The notes beneath the pieces are model-generated. The model ran no database searches. It was not told where the DNA came from and was given only the letters and a program-made list of their open reading frames with translations. From Comamonadaceae bacterium (GTDB lineage Bacteria; Pseudomonadota; Gammaproteobacteria; Burkholderiales; Burkholderiaceae_C), in assembly GCA_027488215.1 (NCBI GenBank), contig JAIYCB010000019.1, positions 1 to 64,000 on the forward strand: DNA of 64,000 nucleotides, written 5' to 3'. The position numbers and the translations under genes are program-made. Positions 34,459 through 43,279 of the stretch are shown piece after piece. Numbering within the stretch: position 1 is the first letter of the stretch; each line of letters opens with the position of its first letter.

Positions 34459-36636
34459 ATGAACGACTTTGCTCACATGCTACCCTTGAACCGTGCCCGC
34501 TGGCCACACAGCGTTTTGACCCTGGCTTGCTTGGTGACCATGGGCTGGTTCATGCCCAAGGCGAATGCCCAGAACATGGGCAACCCCGCTGTCAACCCGA
34601 TGACGAACCCGCCTGCCCTCAAGGCAACACGCCGGGAACCCGTCACACTCAATTTCGTCAACGCCGAGATCGAGGCCGTGGCCCGCACCCTGGCCACCTT
34701 GTCGGGTGCGAACGTCGTGGTCGACCCGCGCGTCAAGGGCACCATGTCGCTGTCCAGCACGGTACCGGTTGGGCCGGCTCAGGCTTTGCGGCTGTTTGCA
34801 GCCCAATTGCGCACGCAGGGGTTCGCCTTGGTGGAATCAGCAGGGCTTTACACCGTGGTGCCCGAGGCCGAGGCCAAGCTGCAAAGCAGCGCCGTATCGG
34901 CCGGGGCTGTGCCCGCCGGGACCGGTCAAATCGTCACGCAAATTTTCAAGCTCAACCACGAAAACGCCAACAACCTGGTGCCGGTGCTGCGCCCCTTGAT
35001 CAGCCCCAACAACACCATCAACGTCAACCCCGGCACCAACGCGATCATCATCACCGACTACAGCGACAACCTGCAGCGCCTGGGGCGCATCATCGCGGCA
35101 CTCGATGTGTCCAACGCCACTGGTGTCGAGGTGCTGCGCCTGCGCCACGCCATTGCGGGCGATCTGGCCCCCATGGTGCAACGCCTGATCGAATCGGGCG
35201 CTGCCACCCCGGCTGCCCAAGGCCAATCGGACACCTCCTTCAAGACCACCGTCATCCCCGAGGTGCGCACCAACTCACTCATCGTGCGCGCGGCCAACCC
35301 GGCGCGGTTGGCCCTGGTGCGCAGCCTGGTCGAGCAGCTCGACCAACCCAGCGCCACCGGCCCGGGAGCAGCCAGCGGCAACATCCATGTGGTGTATCTG
35401 AAAAACGCCGACGCCACCAAACTGGCCACCACATTGCGCGCTGCCATCGCGGGTGAAGCGCGCAGCGGTACGGTCGCAGCAGGTGCATCGACGGGCAATC
35501 CAGCAGCGCCTGGAACGAACCCCGCAAGCAGCAGCATCAGCCCCGCGGCCCAGCCTTCGACCGGGGGGCAGATCCAGGCTGACCCCGCCACCAATGCACT
35601 CATCATCACCGCACCTGAGCCGCAATACCGCCAGCTGCGCAGCGTGATCGACATGCTCGACCAGCGCCGCGCCCAGGTGTTTGTGGAGAGCCTGATTGCC
35701 GAAGTCAGCGCCGACAAGGCCGCTGAGTTCGGTGTGCAGTGGATGAGCGGCACCGGCTCCGGCAACAGTGGCAGCGCAGTGGGCTTGCTGGGCACCAACT
35801 TCAACGTTGGTGGCACCAATGTGTTCAACCTGGCCGCTGGCATAGCCGCCAACACGCCGACACTTTCGCCAGGGTTCAACCTGGCACTTGGCCAACGGCG
35901 CAATGGCGTGCTGGCCCTGGGTGCGCTGGCGCGCTTTTTACAAACCGATGGCGACTCCAACGTGTTGTCCACGCCCAACTTGCTCACACTGGACAACGAA
36001 GAAGCCAAGATCGTGATTGGCCAGAACGTACCGTTTGTGACGGGCCAATACACGGCCAACAACAGCAACAGCGGCGCGGTCAACCCGTTCCAGACCATCG
36101 AGCGCAAGGATGTGGGCCTGACGCTGCGGGTCAAACCCCAGATCAGCGAGAACGGCACCGTGAAAATGCAAATCTTCCAGGAGGTCAGCAGCATCGACAC
36201 CCGAAGCTCTTCCACAGCCGGCCTGATCACCAACAAGCGCTCCATCGAATCGAGCGTGTTGGTCGACGATGGGGCCATCGTGGTGCTGGGCGGCTTGCTG
36301 CAAGACGACACCACCAACAGCCAGGAAAAAGTACCCGGTCTGAGCACCATTCCCCTGTTTGGCAACCTGTTCAAGTCCGAAGCCCGCAGCCGCAAAAAGA
36401 CCAACCTGATGGTGTTCTTGCGCCCGGTGGTGGTGCGCGACGGCGCGGCAGCTGAAGCCCTGTCGATGGGCCGCTATGAGCAAATGCGCTTGCAGCAACA
36501 AGGCTTCCAGCCGCAGCCCACCGGGCCGCTGCCTGTGGCGGGTTCAGCCGTGTTGGCGCCTATCGACACCTCGCCCATCGTGACGCCCATCCCCCCCGCT
36601 GAAGCGAAGCCAACAACGCCCAACCGCCAGCCCTGA
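34459..36636 (+). CDS. gspD: Type II secretion secretin GspD
   Basis: GspD forms the gated outer membrane channel. The 725-residue product has a signal peptide (ending near residue 38, PKANAQ) and an N0 domain (VTLNFVNAEIEAVARTLA). N1-N3 repeats follow (FKLNHENANNLVPVLRPLI, LRLRHAIAGDLAPMVQRLI, VYLKNADATKLATTLRAAI), and then the secretin core (VPFVTGQYT, VGLTLRVKPQISENG, VLGGLLQDD, VPGLSTIPLFGNLF). A Ser/Ala/Pro-rich insert interrupts the N3 region. There is no lipobox and the C-terminal tail is proline-rich; a pilotin requirement cannot be read. Confidence 0.95.
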   Translation: MNDFAHMLPLNRARWPHSVLTLACLVTMGWFMPKANAQNMGNPAVNPMTNPPALKATRREPVTLNFVNAEIEAVARTLATLSGANVVVDPRVKGTMSLSSTVPVGPAQALRLFAAQLRTQGFALVESAGLYTVVPEAEAKLQSSAVSAGAVPAGTGQIVTQIFKLNHENANNLVPVLRPLISPNNTINVNPGTNAIIITDYSDNLQRLGRIIAALDVSNATGVEVLRLRHAIAGDLAPMVQRLIESGAATPAAQGQSDTSFKTTVIPEVRTNSLIVRAANPARLALVRSLVEQLDQPSATGPGAASGNIHVVYLKNADATKLATTLRAAIAGEARSGTVAAGASTGNPAAPGTNPASSSISPAAQPSTGGQIQADPATNALIITAPEPQYRQLRSVIDMLDQRRAQVFVESLIAEVSADKAAEFGVQWMSGTGSGNSGSAVGLLGTNFNVGGTNVFNLAAGIAANTPTLSPGFNLALGQRRNGVLALGALARFLQTDGDSNVLSTPNLLTLDNEEAKIVIGQNVPFVTGQYTANNSNSGAVNPFQTIERKDVGLTLRVKPQISENGTVKMQIFQEVSSIDTRSSSTAGLITNKRSIESSVLVDDGAIVVLGGLLQDDTTNSQEKVPGLSTIPLFGNLFKSEARSRKKTNLMVFLRPVVVRDGAAAEALSMGRYEQMRLQQQGFQPQPTGPLPVAGSAVLAPIDTSPIVTPIPPAEAKPTTPNRQP

Positions 36637-36643
36637 ACCTGCC

Positions 36644-38062
36644 ATGCGCCACCCCCTGCCCTACGCCTTTGCCCGCGCCAACCGTCTGCTGCTGCAAGAC
36701 GACGGCCAGCGCCTGTGCCTGTTTTGGTGCGACGACAGCGAACGTCAGGCAATGTCCGAGGTCACGCGCAAATACGCCTTCCATGACCAGTCCGATGGCC
36801 TGCAGATGCAGCACTGCAACACCAATGACCTGGCCCAACGCATCCATGAAGCGTATTCGGGTGGCCAGGCACACGGCGCGTCGACCGCTGCCGCCGTGGT
36901 CAGCGAGGTCGAATCTGAAGCCGACCTCTCGCGCATGATGCAGGACCTTCCCGCGGTGGAGGACCTGCTCGAAGCCAGCGATGACGCGCCCATCATCCGC
37001 ATGCTCAACGCCTTGCTGACCCAAGCCACACGTGACGGGGCCAGTGATATCCACATCGAGCCCTACGAACGCCACTCCAGCGTGCGTTTCCGCATAGACG
37101 GCACGCTGCGTGAGGTTGTACAACCGAATCGGGCGCTGCATGCTGCACTGATTTCGCGCCTGAAAATCATGGCCGAACTCGACATTGCCGAAAAACGTTT
37201 GCCGCAAGACGGCCGCATCAGCCTGCGCCTGGGCTCGCGTGCAGTGGATGTGCGCGTGTCCACCTTGCCCAGTGCGCACGGCGAACGCGCTGTGCTGCGC
37301 CTGCTGGACAAGAGCGAAGCGCGCCTGACCCTCGAAGCCGTGGGCATGCAAGGGCGTGTACTGCAACTGGTGGACCAGCTGATCCAACAGCCGCACGGCA
37401 TCTTGCTGGTCACCGGCCCCACGGGCTCAGGAAAAACCACCAGCCTGTACGCGGCGCTGCAGCGACTGGACGCCACCCGCCACAACATCATGACGGTGGA
37501 AGACCCCATCGAATACGAGTTGCCGGGTGTGGGCCAGACCCAGGTCAACGCCAAAATCGACCTGACCTTTGCCAAAGCCTTGCGCGCCATCCTGCGGCAA
37601 GACCCGGACGTGATCATGATTGGTGAAATCCGCGACTTTGAAACCGCGCAAATCGCCATTCAAGCTTCGCTCACAGGCCACCTGGTGTTGGCCACGCTGC
37701 ACACCAACGACGCCGCCAGTGCCGTGAACCGCCTGATCGACATGGGCGTGGAGCCGTTCTTGCTCAGCTCATCGCTTCTGGGTGTGCTGGCCCAGCGCCT
37801 GGTGCGTAAACGCTGCAGCGCCTGCCATGGTGCGGGCTGTGCCGCATGTGGACAAACTGGCTACGCCGGGCGCACCGGCATTTTTGAATTGCTGGTGGCC
37901 ACCGATGAAATCCGGGCCCAGGTCCACCACCGCGCTGCCGAAGCCGAGCTGCGCGCCACGGCCCTGGCCCAAGGCATGGTGCTGATGCGTGACGACGGCC
38001 AACGCCTGGTGGATGCGGGGATCACCAGCGCCGAAGAGCTGCTGCGGGTCACCCGCGACTGA
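36644..38062 (+). CDS. gspE: Type II secretion ATPase GspE
   Basis: GspE powers pseudopilus assembly. The 472-residue ATPase has Walker A GPTGSGKT at 258-265, the Asp box VEDPIEYELPG, Walker B RQDPDVIMIGEIRD (319-331) and the His box HLVLATLHTND. The C-terminal zinc motif is short: Cys391, Cys394, Cys399 and Cys402 lie within 12 residues, whereas many GspE proteins have about 29 residues between the Cys pairs. It starts 7 bp after gspD. An OmpV-like gene separates it from gspF. Confidence 0.95.
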   Translation: MRHPLPYAFARANRLLLQDDGQRLCLFWCDDSERQAMSEVTRKYAFHDQSDGLQMQHCNTNDLAQRIHEAYSGGQAHGASTAAAVVSEVESEADLSRMMQDLPAVEDLLEASDDAPIIRMLNALLTQATRDGASDIHIEPYERHSSVRFRIDGTLREVVQPNRALHAALISRLKIMAELDIAEKRLPQDGRISLRLGSRAVDVRVSTLPSAHGERAVLRLLDKSEARLTLEAVGMQGRVLQLVDQLIQQPHGILLVTGPTGSGKTTSLYAALQRLDATRHNIMTVEDPIEYELPGVGQTQVNAKIDLTFAKALRAILRQDPDVIMIGEIRDFETAQIAIQASLTGHLVLATLHTNDAASAVNRLIDMGVEPFLLSSSLLGVLAQRLVRKRCSACHGAGCAACGQTGYAGRTGIFELLVATDEIRAQVHHRAAEAELRATALAQGMVLMRDDGQRLVDAGITSAEELLRVTRD

Positions 38063-38068
38063 AGCACG

Positions 38069-38926
38069 ATGCGCACAGGTCACACCCTTTGTCCCAAACC
38101 TGTCTTGTCAACCATAGGCAAGTGGGTTTTGGTCGTCGCATGGGGTGCGGGCATGGCATCAGCAGTCTTGGCACAAACGGTGGCAGCCGACACCGAGACG
38201 CCGATGGCTGAGACACAAGCCCCGCAAAAACCCGCCCACCAGTGGCGCTATACCCTGGGCCTCAAAGTCAAAACCCACAATCTGGCGGACGCCAGCACCG
38301 ACGTGGCACTGCGACCGGTGCTGGGTTTGCGCTACGGGCGTTGGCGTTTGGGCCATGCCACGGGTGACGAATGGCTGGCCTTCAGCGGTTACCGCAAAGA
38401 AGCCAACCTGGCCTACCAACTGCGCGACGACGAACGCCTGAAAGTGGATCTTTCTTTGCGCGTCCAAAACCTGAAAGACAACAGCAACTTTGACGGATTT
38501 TCTTCAGGCAAGAACACCCTGCGTGCCCGCATCGGCGTGAACTACCAACTCAACAAGCGCTGGTCACTTGGCACCGATGTGACACAAGACTTGATGGGCC
38601 GGGGCGATGGCACCACCTTGTCAGTTGGAGCCTCCTATGGCCTGCCCCTGAATGAGCACAGCACCCTCAGCCTCAGCGCGGGTGTGAACTGGGCCACGGC
38701 CGATCACTGGGCCACCCAAATGCACCTGTTGCCGACTCCACCCGGGGGTTGGCATGCGGGACTGGGCTCCGTGGGCATGGGCCTGAGTTACCGTTATGCC
38801 CTCACGCCTCAATGGGCCTGGTTTGGCACGGTGGGCAGCTCGCGTCATCTGGGCCAGGTTGACACCACCAGCCCCAGCACCTTGAGCTGGAGCGGCCAGA
38901 TCGGCGTTCTTTACTTCAGCCGCTGA
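38069..38926 (+). CDS. MipA/OmpV-like outer membrane beta-barrel protein
   Basis: The 285-residue product starts with a signal peptide (about residues 20-36, cleavage near VLAQ). The rest is a chain of amphipathic beta-strands with features of the MipA/OmpV family: LRPVLGLRYGRWRLG, LAYQLRDDERLKVDLSLR, NTLRARIGVNYQLNKRWSLG, and the terminal strand SGQIGVLYFSR. It lies 6 bp after gspE and 10 bp before gspF, so it is almost certainly co-transcribed with secretion genes. It may assist the secretin or be a passenger; this is not a standard gsp component. Confidence 0.75.
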   Translation: MRTGHTLCPKPVLSTIGKWVLVVAWGAGMASAVLAQTVAADTETPMAETQAPQKPAHQWRYTLGLKVKTHNLADASTDVALRPVLGLRYGRWRLGHATGDEWLAFSGYRKEANLAYQLRDDERLKVDLSLRVQNLKDNSNFDGFSSGKNTLRARIGVNYQLNKRWSLGTDVTQDLMGRGDGTTLSVGASYGLPLNEHSTLSLSAGVNWATADHWATQMHLLPTPPGGWHAGLGSVGMGLSYRYALTPQWAWFGTVGSSRHLGQVDTTSPSTLSWSGQIGVLYFSR

Positions 38927-38936
38927 AACTTCACCC

Positions 38937-40175
38937 ATGCCCGCCTACCGTTTTGAAGCCCTGCAAGCCGATGGTGCACTGCGCAAAGGCACGCTGGAAG
39001 CCGACAGCCTGAAAACCGCGCGCAGCCAATTGCGCACGCAACAGCTCGTGCCCCTTTTGGTTGAGGCCATCGCTTCAGGCTCAGCCAACGAAGTAGCCAG
39101 TGCACTCCCCTGGTGGCAGCGCCCCATCGGCGTCACTCGCGCTTTCAGCACCAGCGAACGCGCCGTGTGGACGCGCCAGCTCGCAGGCCTGGTGGGCAGC
39201 GGTTTGCCTGTCGAACGCGCCTTGAGCGCTTTGAGCGAAGAAGCCGAGGACGAGAAGCAGCGCCACCTGCTGGCCGCCATCCGCGCCGACATCAACTCGG
39301 GCAGCACGCTGGGTCGGGCACTGGCGCAATTCCCCCAGGAGTTTCCCGCCATCGACCGCGCCGTGATCGCAGCCGGCGAGCAAAGCGGTCACTTGTCTGA
39401 CGTGCTGAACCAGCTGGCCAATGACCTGGAAGACCAGCAGGTGTTGCGCGCCAAACTGCTGTCGGCCTCCTTGTACCCGGCCATCGTGAGTCTGGTGGCA
39501 CTGGCCATTGTGATTTTCCTGGTCACCTCGGTTGTACCGCAAGTGGCTGGGGTGTTTGCAGGCACCCAACGGCAATTGCCTGGTCTGACGGTGGCCATGC
39601 TGTCCATCAGTGACTTTGTGCGCACCTGGGGCTGGTTCATGCTGGTGGTGCTGGCAGGCGGCGTGGTGGTTTTCCGATTGGCCATGCGCCAAGCGGTCTT
39701 TCGCCTGCGCTTTGATGCGGCATGGCTGCGACTGCCCCTGATCGGCCGATTGGCCCGTGGCTACAACAGCGCCCGCTTTGCCTCCACGCTGGCCATGCTC
39801 ACGGCCGCAGGTGTGCCCATCCTCAAAGCACTGCAAGCGGCGGCCGACACCCTGTCCAACCAAGCCCTGCGGGCCGACGCCCTCGAAGCCCTGGTGCGCG
39901 TGCGAGAAGGTGCGCCGCTGGGCACCGCATTGGCCCAAAACGCCCGCTTTCCGAGCCTGCTGTCCATGTTTGCACGGCTCGGCGAACAAACTGGTCAACT
40001 GCCGGTGATGCTGCAACGCGCAGCGCAGCAAATGACCAGCGAAGTGCAGCGCCGCGCCATGGCCTTGGCCACCGTTTTGGAGCCCCTGCTCATCGTCGCC
40101 ATGGGCGGCATGGTGATGCTGATCGTGCTGGCCGTGCTGATGCCCATCATGCAGCTGAACCAGTGGATCAAATGA
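38937..40175 (+). CDS. gspF: Type II secretion inner membrane platform protein GspF
   Basis: GspF is the multi-spanning core of the assembly platform. The 412-residue product has two homologous T2SF domains (about 70-195 and 275-395), with the conserved FTRQLAGLVGSGLPVERAL-like segment (here WTRQLAGLVGSGLPVE) and FASTLAMLTAAGVPILKAL. Three membrane helices are predicted (about 170-195, 220-245 and 380-405). It is the last gsp gene in the cluster. No prepilin peptidase (gspO) is present in the window. Confidence 0.95.
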   Translation: MPAYRFEALQADGALRKGTLEADSLKTARSQLRTQQLVPLLVEAIASGSANEVASALPWWQRPIGVTRAFSTSERAVWTRQLAGLVGSGLPVERALSALSEEAEDEKQRHLLAAIRADINSGSTLGRALAQFPQEFPAIDRAVIAAGEQSGHLSDVLNQLANDLEDQQVLRAKLLSASLYPAIVSLVALAIVIFLVTSVVPQVAGVFAGTQRQLPGLTVAMLSISDFVRTWGWFMLVVLAGGVVVFRLAMRQAVFRLRFDAAWLRLPLIGRLARGYNSARFASTLAMLTAAGVPILKALQAAADTLSNQALRADALEALVRVREGAPLGTALAQNARFPSLLSMFARLGEQTGQLPVMLQRAAQQMTSEVQRRAMALATVLEPLLIVAMGGMVMLIVLAVLMPIMQLNQWIK

Positions 40176-40212
40176 GCGATGATGTCACGCTGTTTCTGCA
40201 AGGAGTGAACCC

Positions 40213-41112
40213 ATGCCCGCTTCGTTGGAAGGTCAACTCGTTGTCGCGATTTCGTCTCGCGCCTTGTTCGACTTTGAAGAAGAAAACCAGGTCTTTGAAC
40301 AAGGGGACGACCGGGCGTACATGAAGCTGCAACTCGATCGCCTGGAGGCGCCCGCCAAACCCGGCGTGGCGTTTTCACTGGTGCGCAAACTGCTGGCCTT
40401 CAACGACGCCCATGCGCAGCGCGTGGAGGTGGTGATCCTCTCGCGCAACGACCCGGTCTCGGGCATGCGGGTGTTCCGCTCGGCGCAGCACTACGGCCTG
40501 CCCATCCAGCGCGGCAGCTTCACACGCGGGCAGCCGCCGTGGCGCTATCTGCGGCCGCTCAATGCCAACCTGTTTTTGTCCACGCACTTGTCCGATGTGC
40601 GCGCCGCCCTCGATGCGGGTGTGCCCGCAGCGCAGGTCTATCCGCACTCGGCACTGGCGTCCGAAGCGCACCCGCACGAAGTCCGCATTGCTTTTGACGG
40701 CGATGCCGTGCTGTTTTCGGACGAAGCCGAGCGCGTGTTCCAGTCAGAGGGCCTGTCAGCATTTCAAAAACACGAAAGCGACAAGGCTGGCCAGCCCCTG
40801 CTGGCGGGACCTTTCAAGCCCGTGCTGCAAGCGCTGCACCAGTTGCAGCAAGCCGGCACACCGGCCATGCGCATCCGCACCGCACTGGTCACGGCCCGCA
40901 GCGCACCGGCGCACGAGCGCGCCATTCGCACCCTGATGGACTGGAACATCGAAGTCGACGAAGCCATGTTTCTGGGCGGCTTGCCCAAGGGCGAGTTTCT
41001 GCGCGAATTCGAGCCTGACTTTTTCTTTGATGACCAAACTGGCCACATCGAATCGGCGGCCCGCCATGTGCCCTCGGGGCATGTGGCTTCGGGGGTGAGC
41101 AACACAGAATAA
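40213..41112 (+). CDS. 5'-nucleotidase, cytosolic type
   Basis: The 299-residue enzyme resembles the cytosolic 5'-nucleotidase family (NT5C1-like), which removes the 5'-phosphate of nucleoside monophosphates using a HAD-type fold. Readable motifs are AISSRALFDFEEEN near the N-terminus, the long FSLVRKLLAFN segment, VEVVILSRNDPVSG, FLSTHLSDVRAALDAG, and RIAFDGDAVLFSDEAE, where the aspartates match the family metal site. The ATG at 40213 has AAGGAG about 9 bp upstream. It begins 37 bp after gspF but is probably functionally unrelated to secretion. Confidence 0.88.
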   Translation: MPASLEGQLVVAISSRALFDFEEENQVFEQGDDRAYMKLQLDRLEAPAKPGVAFSLVRKLLAFNDAHAQRVEVVILSRNDPVSGMRVFRSAQHYGLPIQRGSFTRGQPPWRYLRPLNANLFLSTHLSDVRAALDAGVPAAQVYPHSALASEAHPHEVRIAFDGDAVLFSDEAERVFQSEGLSAFQKHESDKAGQPLLAGPFKPVLQALHQLQQAGTPAMRIRTALVTARSAPAHERAIRTLMDWNIEVDEAMFLGGLPKGEFLREFEPDFFFDDQTGHIESAARHVPSGHVASGVSNTE

Positions 41113-41138
41113 GCAAAGCCAAGAGCGTCCAATTCCTG

Positions 41139-41292
41139 CGTCATCGCAAGCGCAGCGTGGGAATCCAAATACCCTTCGTCCATCATCGCGAGCGCAGCGT
41201 GGCGATCCAAAATCCTGCCAACCGTCATCGCGAGCGCAGCGTCGCAATCCAGAATCCTGCCAACCGTCATCGCGAGCGCAGCGTGGCGATCT
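41139..41292. repeat. Four-copy 42-bp tandem array of palindromic elements
   Basis: Copies of the 29-bp motif CGTCATCGCGAGCGCAGCGT-GGCGATCCA begin at 41139, 41181, 41223 and 41265, exactly 42 bp apart. Two of the three 13-bp spacers are nearly identical. The motif is the same palindromic element found near 6200 and 44220. It occupies most of the gap between convergent genes. Confidence 0.92.
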
Positions 41293-41307
41293 GTCGACAG
41301 TCTGATG

Positions 41308-41931
41308 TCACTTTTTCTCGGTGTAAGGCGTGATGGCTTTGGCGTCAATGCGGTAGCCAGCCACCCCCATGTGAGAGTCGGTTTTGGTGGCACTCAAAGG
41401 GCCCGACACCCACACCACGTCCATCAGGCGAAAGCGTTTGTTGGGTTTATCCATCAGCACATGCACGATCTGGTTGGCTGGTGGGGGCGGCGAATGAACG
41501 CAAGCGCCAAAGTAAGGCACCAGCAAAAATTCCTTGATGCCAGTGGCCAGGTCTTCCAGCGGCACCACATAGCCCGGCAGGCGCACGCTCTGACCCAGAA
41601 TCAAGGGGTTGATGGGCGCGTTGTCCCACATCTTGCGCATTTTTTTCAGCGCTTCTTCGGCCTTGGGGTCGTTGTCCTTGAGCGTGTCCAGGTTCAGTGC
41701 CTTGAGGTCCTTGTAAGGGTCCCAGCCTGCCGGAATCAGCTGCTCCCAACCGATCGTGCGCGTGGGACCCGACAAGCTGGAACCGGGCGGCGGGGCTTCG
41801 GCTGACAAGGCGGGTTGAACCTGGGGCACGGTGTCCCGCACGGTATCGCGAAGGCTTTGCGCCTGCGCACCCCAAACCCACCACACCGCCAGCAGCAAGC
41901 CCGCGAACCAACCCCTTGAGACGCTTGTCAT
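41308..41931 (-). CDS. DUF3299-domain periplasmic protein
   Basis: The 207-residue product has a signal peptide (RGWFAGLLLAVWWVWGAQAQ) and a DUF3299 domain: WEQLIPAGWDP, LPGYVVPLE, EFLLVPYFGACVHSPPPPANQ and a C-terminal GVAGYRIDA stretch. The Cys and His in GACVHSPPPP are invariant in family members I know and may bind metal. It follows an ABC permease and ATPase on the same strand, the same set as PA4064-PA4066 of Pseudomonas aeruginosa, reported as Zur-regulated; that suggests a role in zinc or another metal. I saw no clear Zur box. Confidence 0.85.
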   Translation of the reverse strand: MTSVSRGWFAGLLLAVWWVWGAQAQSLRDTVRDTVPQVQPALSAEAPPPGSSLSGPTRTIGWEQLIPAGWDPYKDLKALNLDTLKDNDPKAEEALKKMRKMWDNAPINPLILGQSVRLPGYVVPLEDLATGIKEFLLVPYFGACVHSPPPPANQIVHVLMDKPNKRFRLMDVVWVSGPLSATKTDSHMGVAGYRIDAKAITPYTEKK

Positions 41932-41983
41932 CCCTGAACTCCCATTTGCGTTTTCATTGCAGCCCATTGTGCAACAACACACA

Positions 41984-43279
41984 TCACACGCGTGGCGACA
42001 ATCCATCGGCCAAGGACAAGCGGTAAGCGCGCCAGGCTGGACCCAAACTGGCCAGCAAACCCGCCATCAACACCGCGCCCGCCAAAGCGAGTTGCGTGGG
42101 CAAAGGCGCAGCCCATTGCAAGCGAATGCCCAACGCCTGCTGCACCCAAGGCGTGGCCAGCGCCATGCCCGCATGGGCCAAGACCACACCCAGCAAGACC
42201 CCGGCACAAGTGACCCACACCCCTTCGAGCGTGAGCAGGCCCAGCACATGGCGCGGCGCAGCCCCCACTGCGCGCAGCACGGCCAGTTCGCGGCGACGCT
42301 CATTCAGGCCCGCGAGCACCACCGCCACCAGTGAGACCACGCTCACCAAAGCCACCAGGGCCGAGACGGCCAACAAAGCGTTTTCGCCCAATCCCAGTAC
42401 CGACCACAGCTCGCCCAGCGCTACGCCGGGCATCACGCCGATCAAGGCCTCATCTTCGAAATAATTCACAAAACGCTGCACATTGAAGACTGCAGCCCGG
42501 CTTTTCAGGCCCACCAGGGCGGCCGTGACCTCTTCGGGCTCCAGGTTGAATTTGCGCGCCTGATCGGCCGGGATCTGCCCACCCGGCATGGGCGTGCCCG
42601 CCACCCAGCCCAAGTGCAAAGCTTCCAGTGCCTGCAAGCTCACTTGCACCGAACGGTCGACCGGGGTGCCCGTGGGGGCCAAAATGCCCACCACTTTGAA
42701 AGGCTTGTCAGCGTGTTCATCGGCTTGCTTGCCTGGGTGGTCGTGTTCATGGTCGTGCAGACCATGGCCCAGCGTGATGCTTTGGCCAAGGACATAACCC
42801 ATCTTGCGCGCTACTTCGGCCCCGATCACCGCCTCATACAGACCATCGAGCGTGTCCGCAAAAACCGCGCCTTGCTGCAAGACCAACGGCTGTTTGTCGC
42901 CATAGGCAAAGTGCTGAAAGAATGCTGGGGTGGTGCCCAACACCGGAAAGCCCCTGTGCGAGTCGCCCAGACTCAAAGGCACAACCCAGGACACCGAGCG
43001 GTGCTGCGCGAGCTTTTGCACACTGTCCATGCTCATGCTTTGCGGCACACTGCCGATGTGGAACACCGAAAACAGCATCAGCTGCACCGGGCTGGTGCGG
43101 GCGCCCACAATCAAATCGACGCCACTGACCGACTGAGAAAAACTCTGGCGGATGTCGTGGCGCAGACGCTCCAGCGTCCACAGCAAAGCAGTGGCCAGCG
43201 CCAGCGACACCACCACCCACACCAAGGTGCTGCGCCGGTTCCAAGCGCTGCTGCGGGCCATGCGCCAAAGGCTGTTCAT
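41984..43279 (-). CDS. FtsX/MacB-type ABC transporter permease with His-rich loop
   Basis: The 431-residue permease has an N-terminal membrane helix (about 18-35), a large periplasmic domain (about 40-300) and three C-terminal helices (near 310-335, 355-385 and 400-425), the MacB/LolC/FtsX arrangement. The periplasmic domain contains a His-rich loop (His172, 175, 177, 179, 181 and 189 in GHGLHDHEHDHPG), which suggests metal contact. The start overlaps the ATPase stop by 4 bp. A DUF3299 gene follows after 52 bp. The cluster likely acts on an envelope metal-handling process and not on bulk import. Confidence 0.88.
   Translation of the reverse strand: MNSLWRMARSSAWNRRSTLVWVVVSLALATALLWTLERLRHDIRQSFSQSVSGVDLIVGARTSPVQLMLFSVFHIGSVPQSMSMDSVQKLAQHRSVSWVVPLSLGDSHRGFPVLGTTPAFFQHFAYGDKQPLVLQQGAVFADTLDGLYEAVIGAEVARKMGYVLGQSITLGHGLHDHEHDHPGKQADEHADKPFKVVGILAPTGTPVDRSVQVSLQALEALHLGWVAGTPMPGGQIPADQARKFNLEPEEVTAALVGLKSRAAVFNVQRFVNYFEDEALIGVMPGVALGELWSVLGLGENALLAVSALVALVSVVSLVAVVLAGLNERRRELAVLRAVGAAPRHVLGLLTLEGVWVTCAGVLLGVVLAHAGMALATPWVQQALGIRLQWAAPLPTQLALAGAVLMAGLLASLGPAWRAYRLSLADGLSPRV

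Noticed and set aside
41139-41292. Regularly spaced repeats as a CRISPR array
   Set aside because: Spacers are 13 bp and two of three are nearly identical, the repeat is a dispersed palindromic element also found elsewhere, and no cas genes are present.
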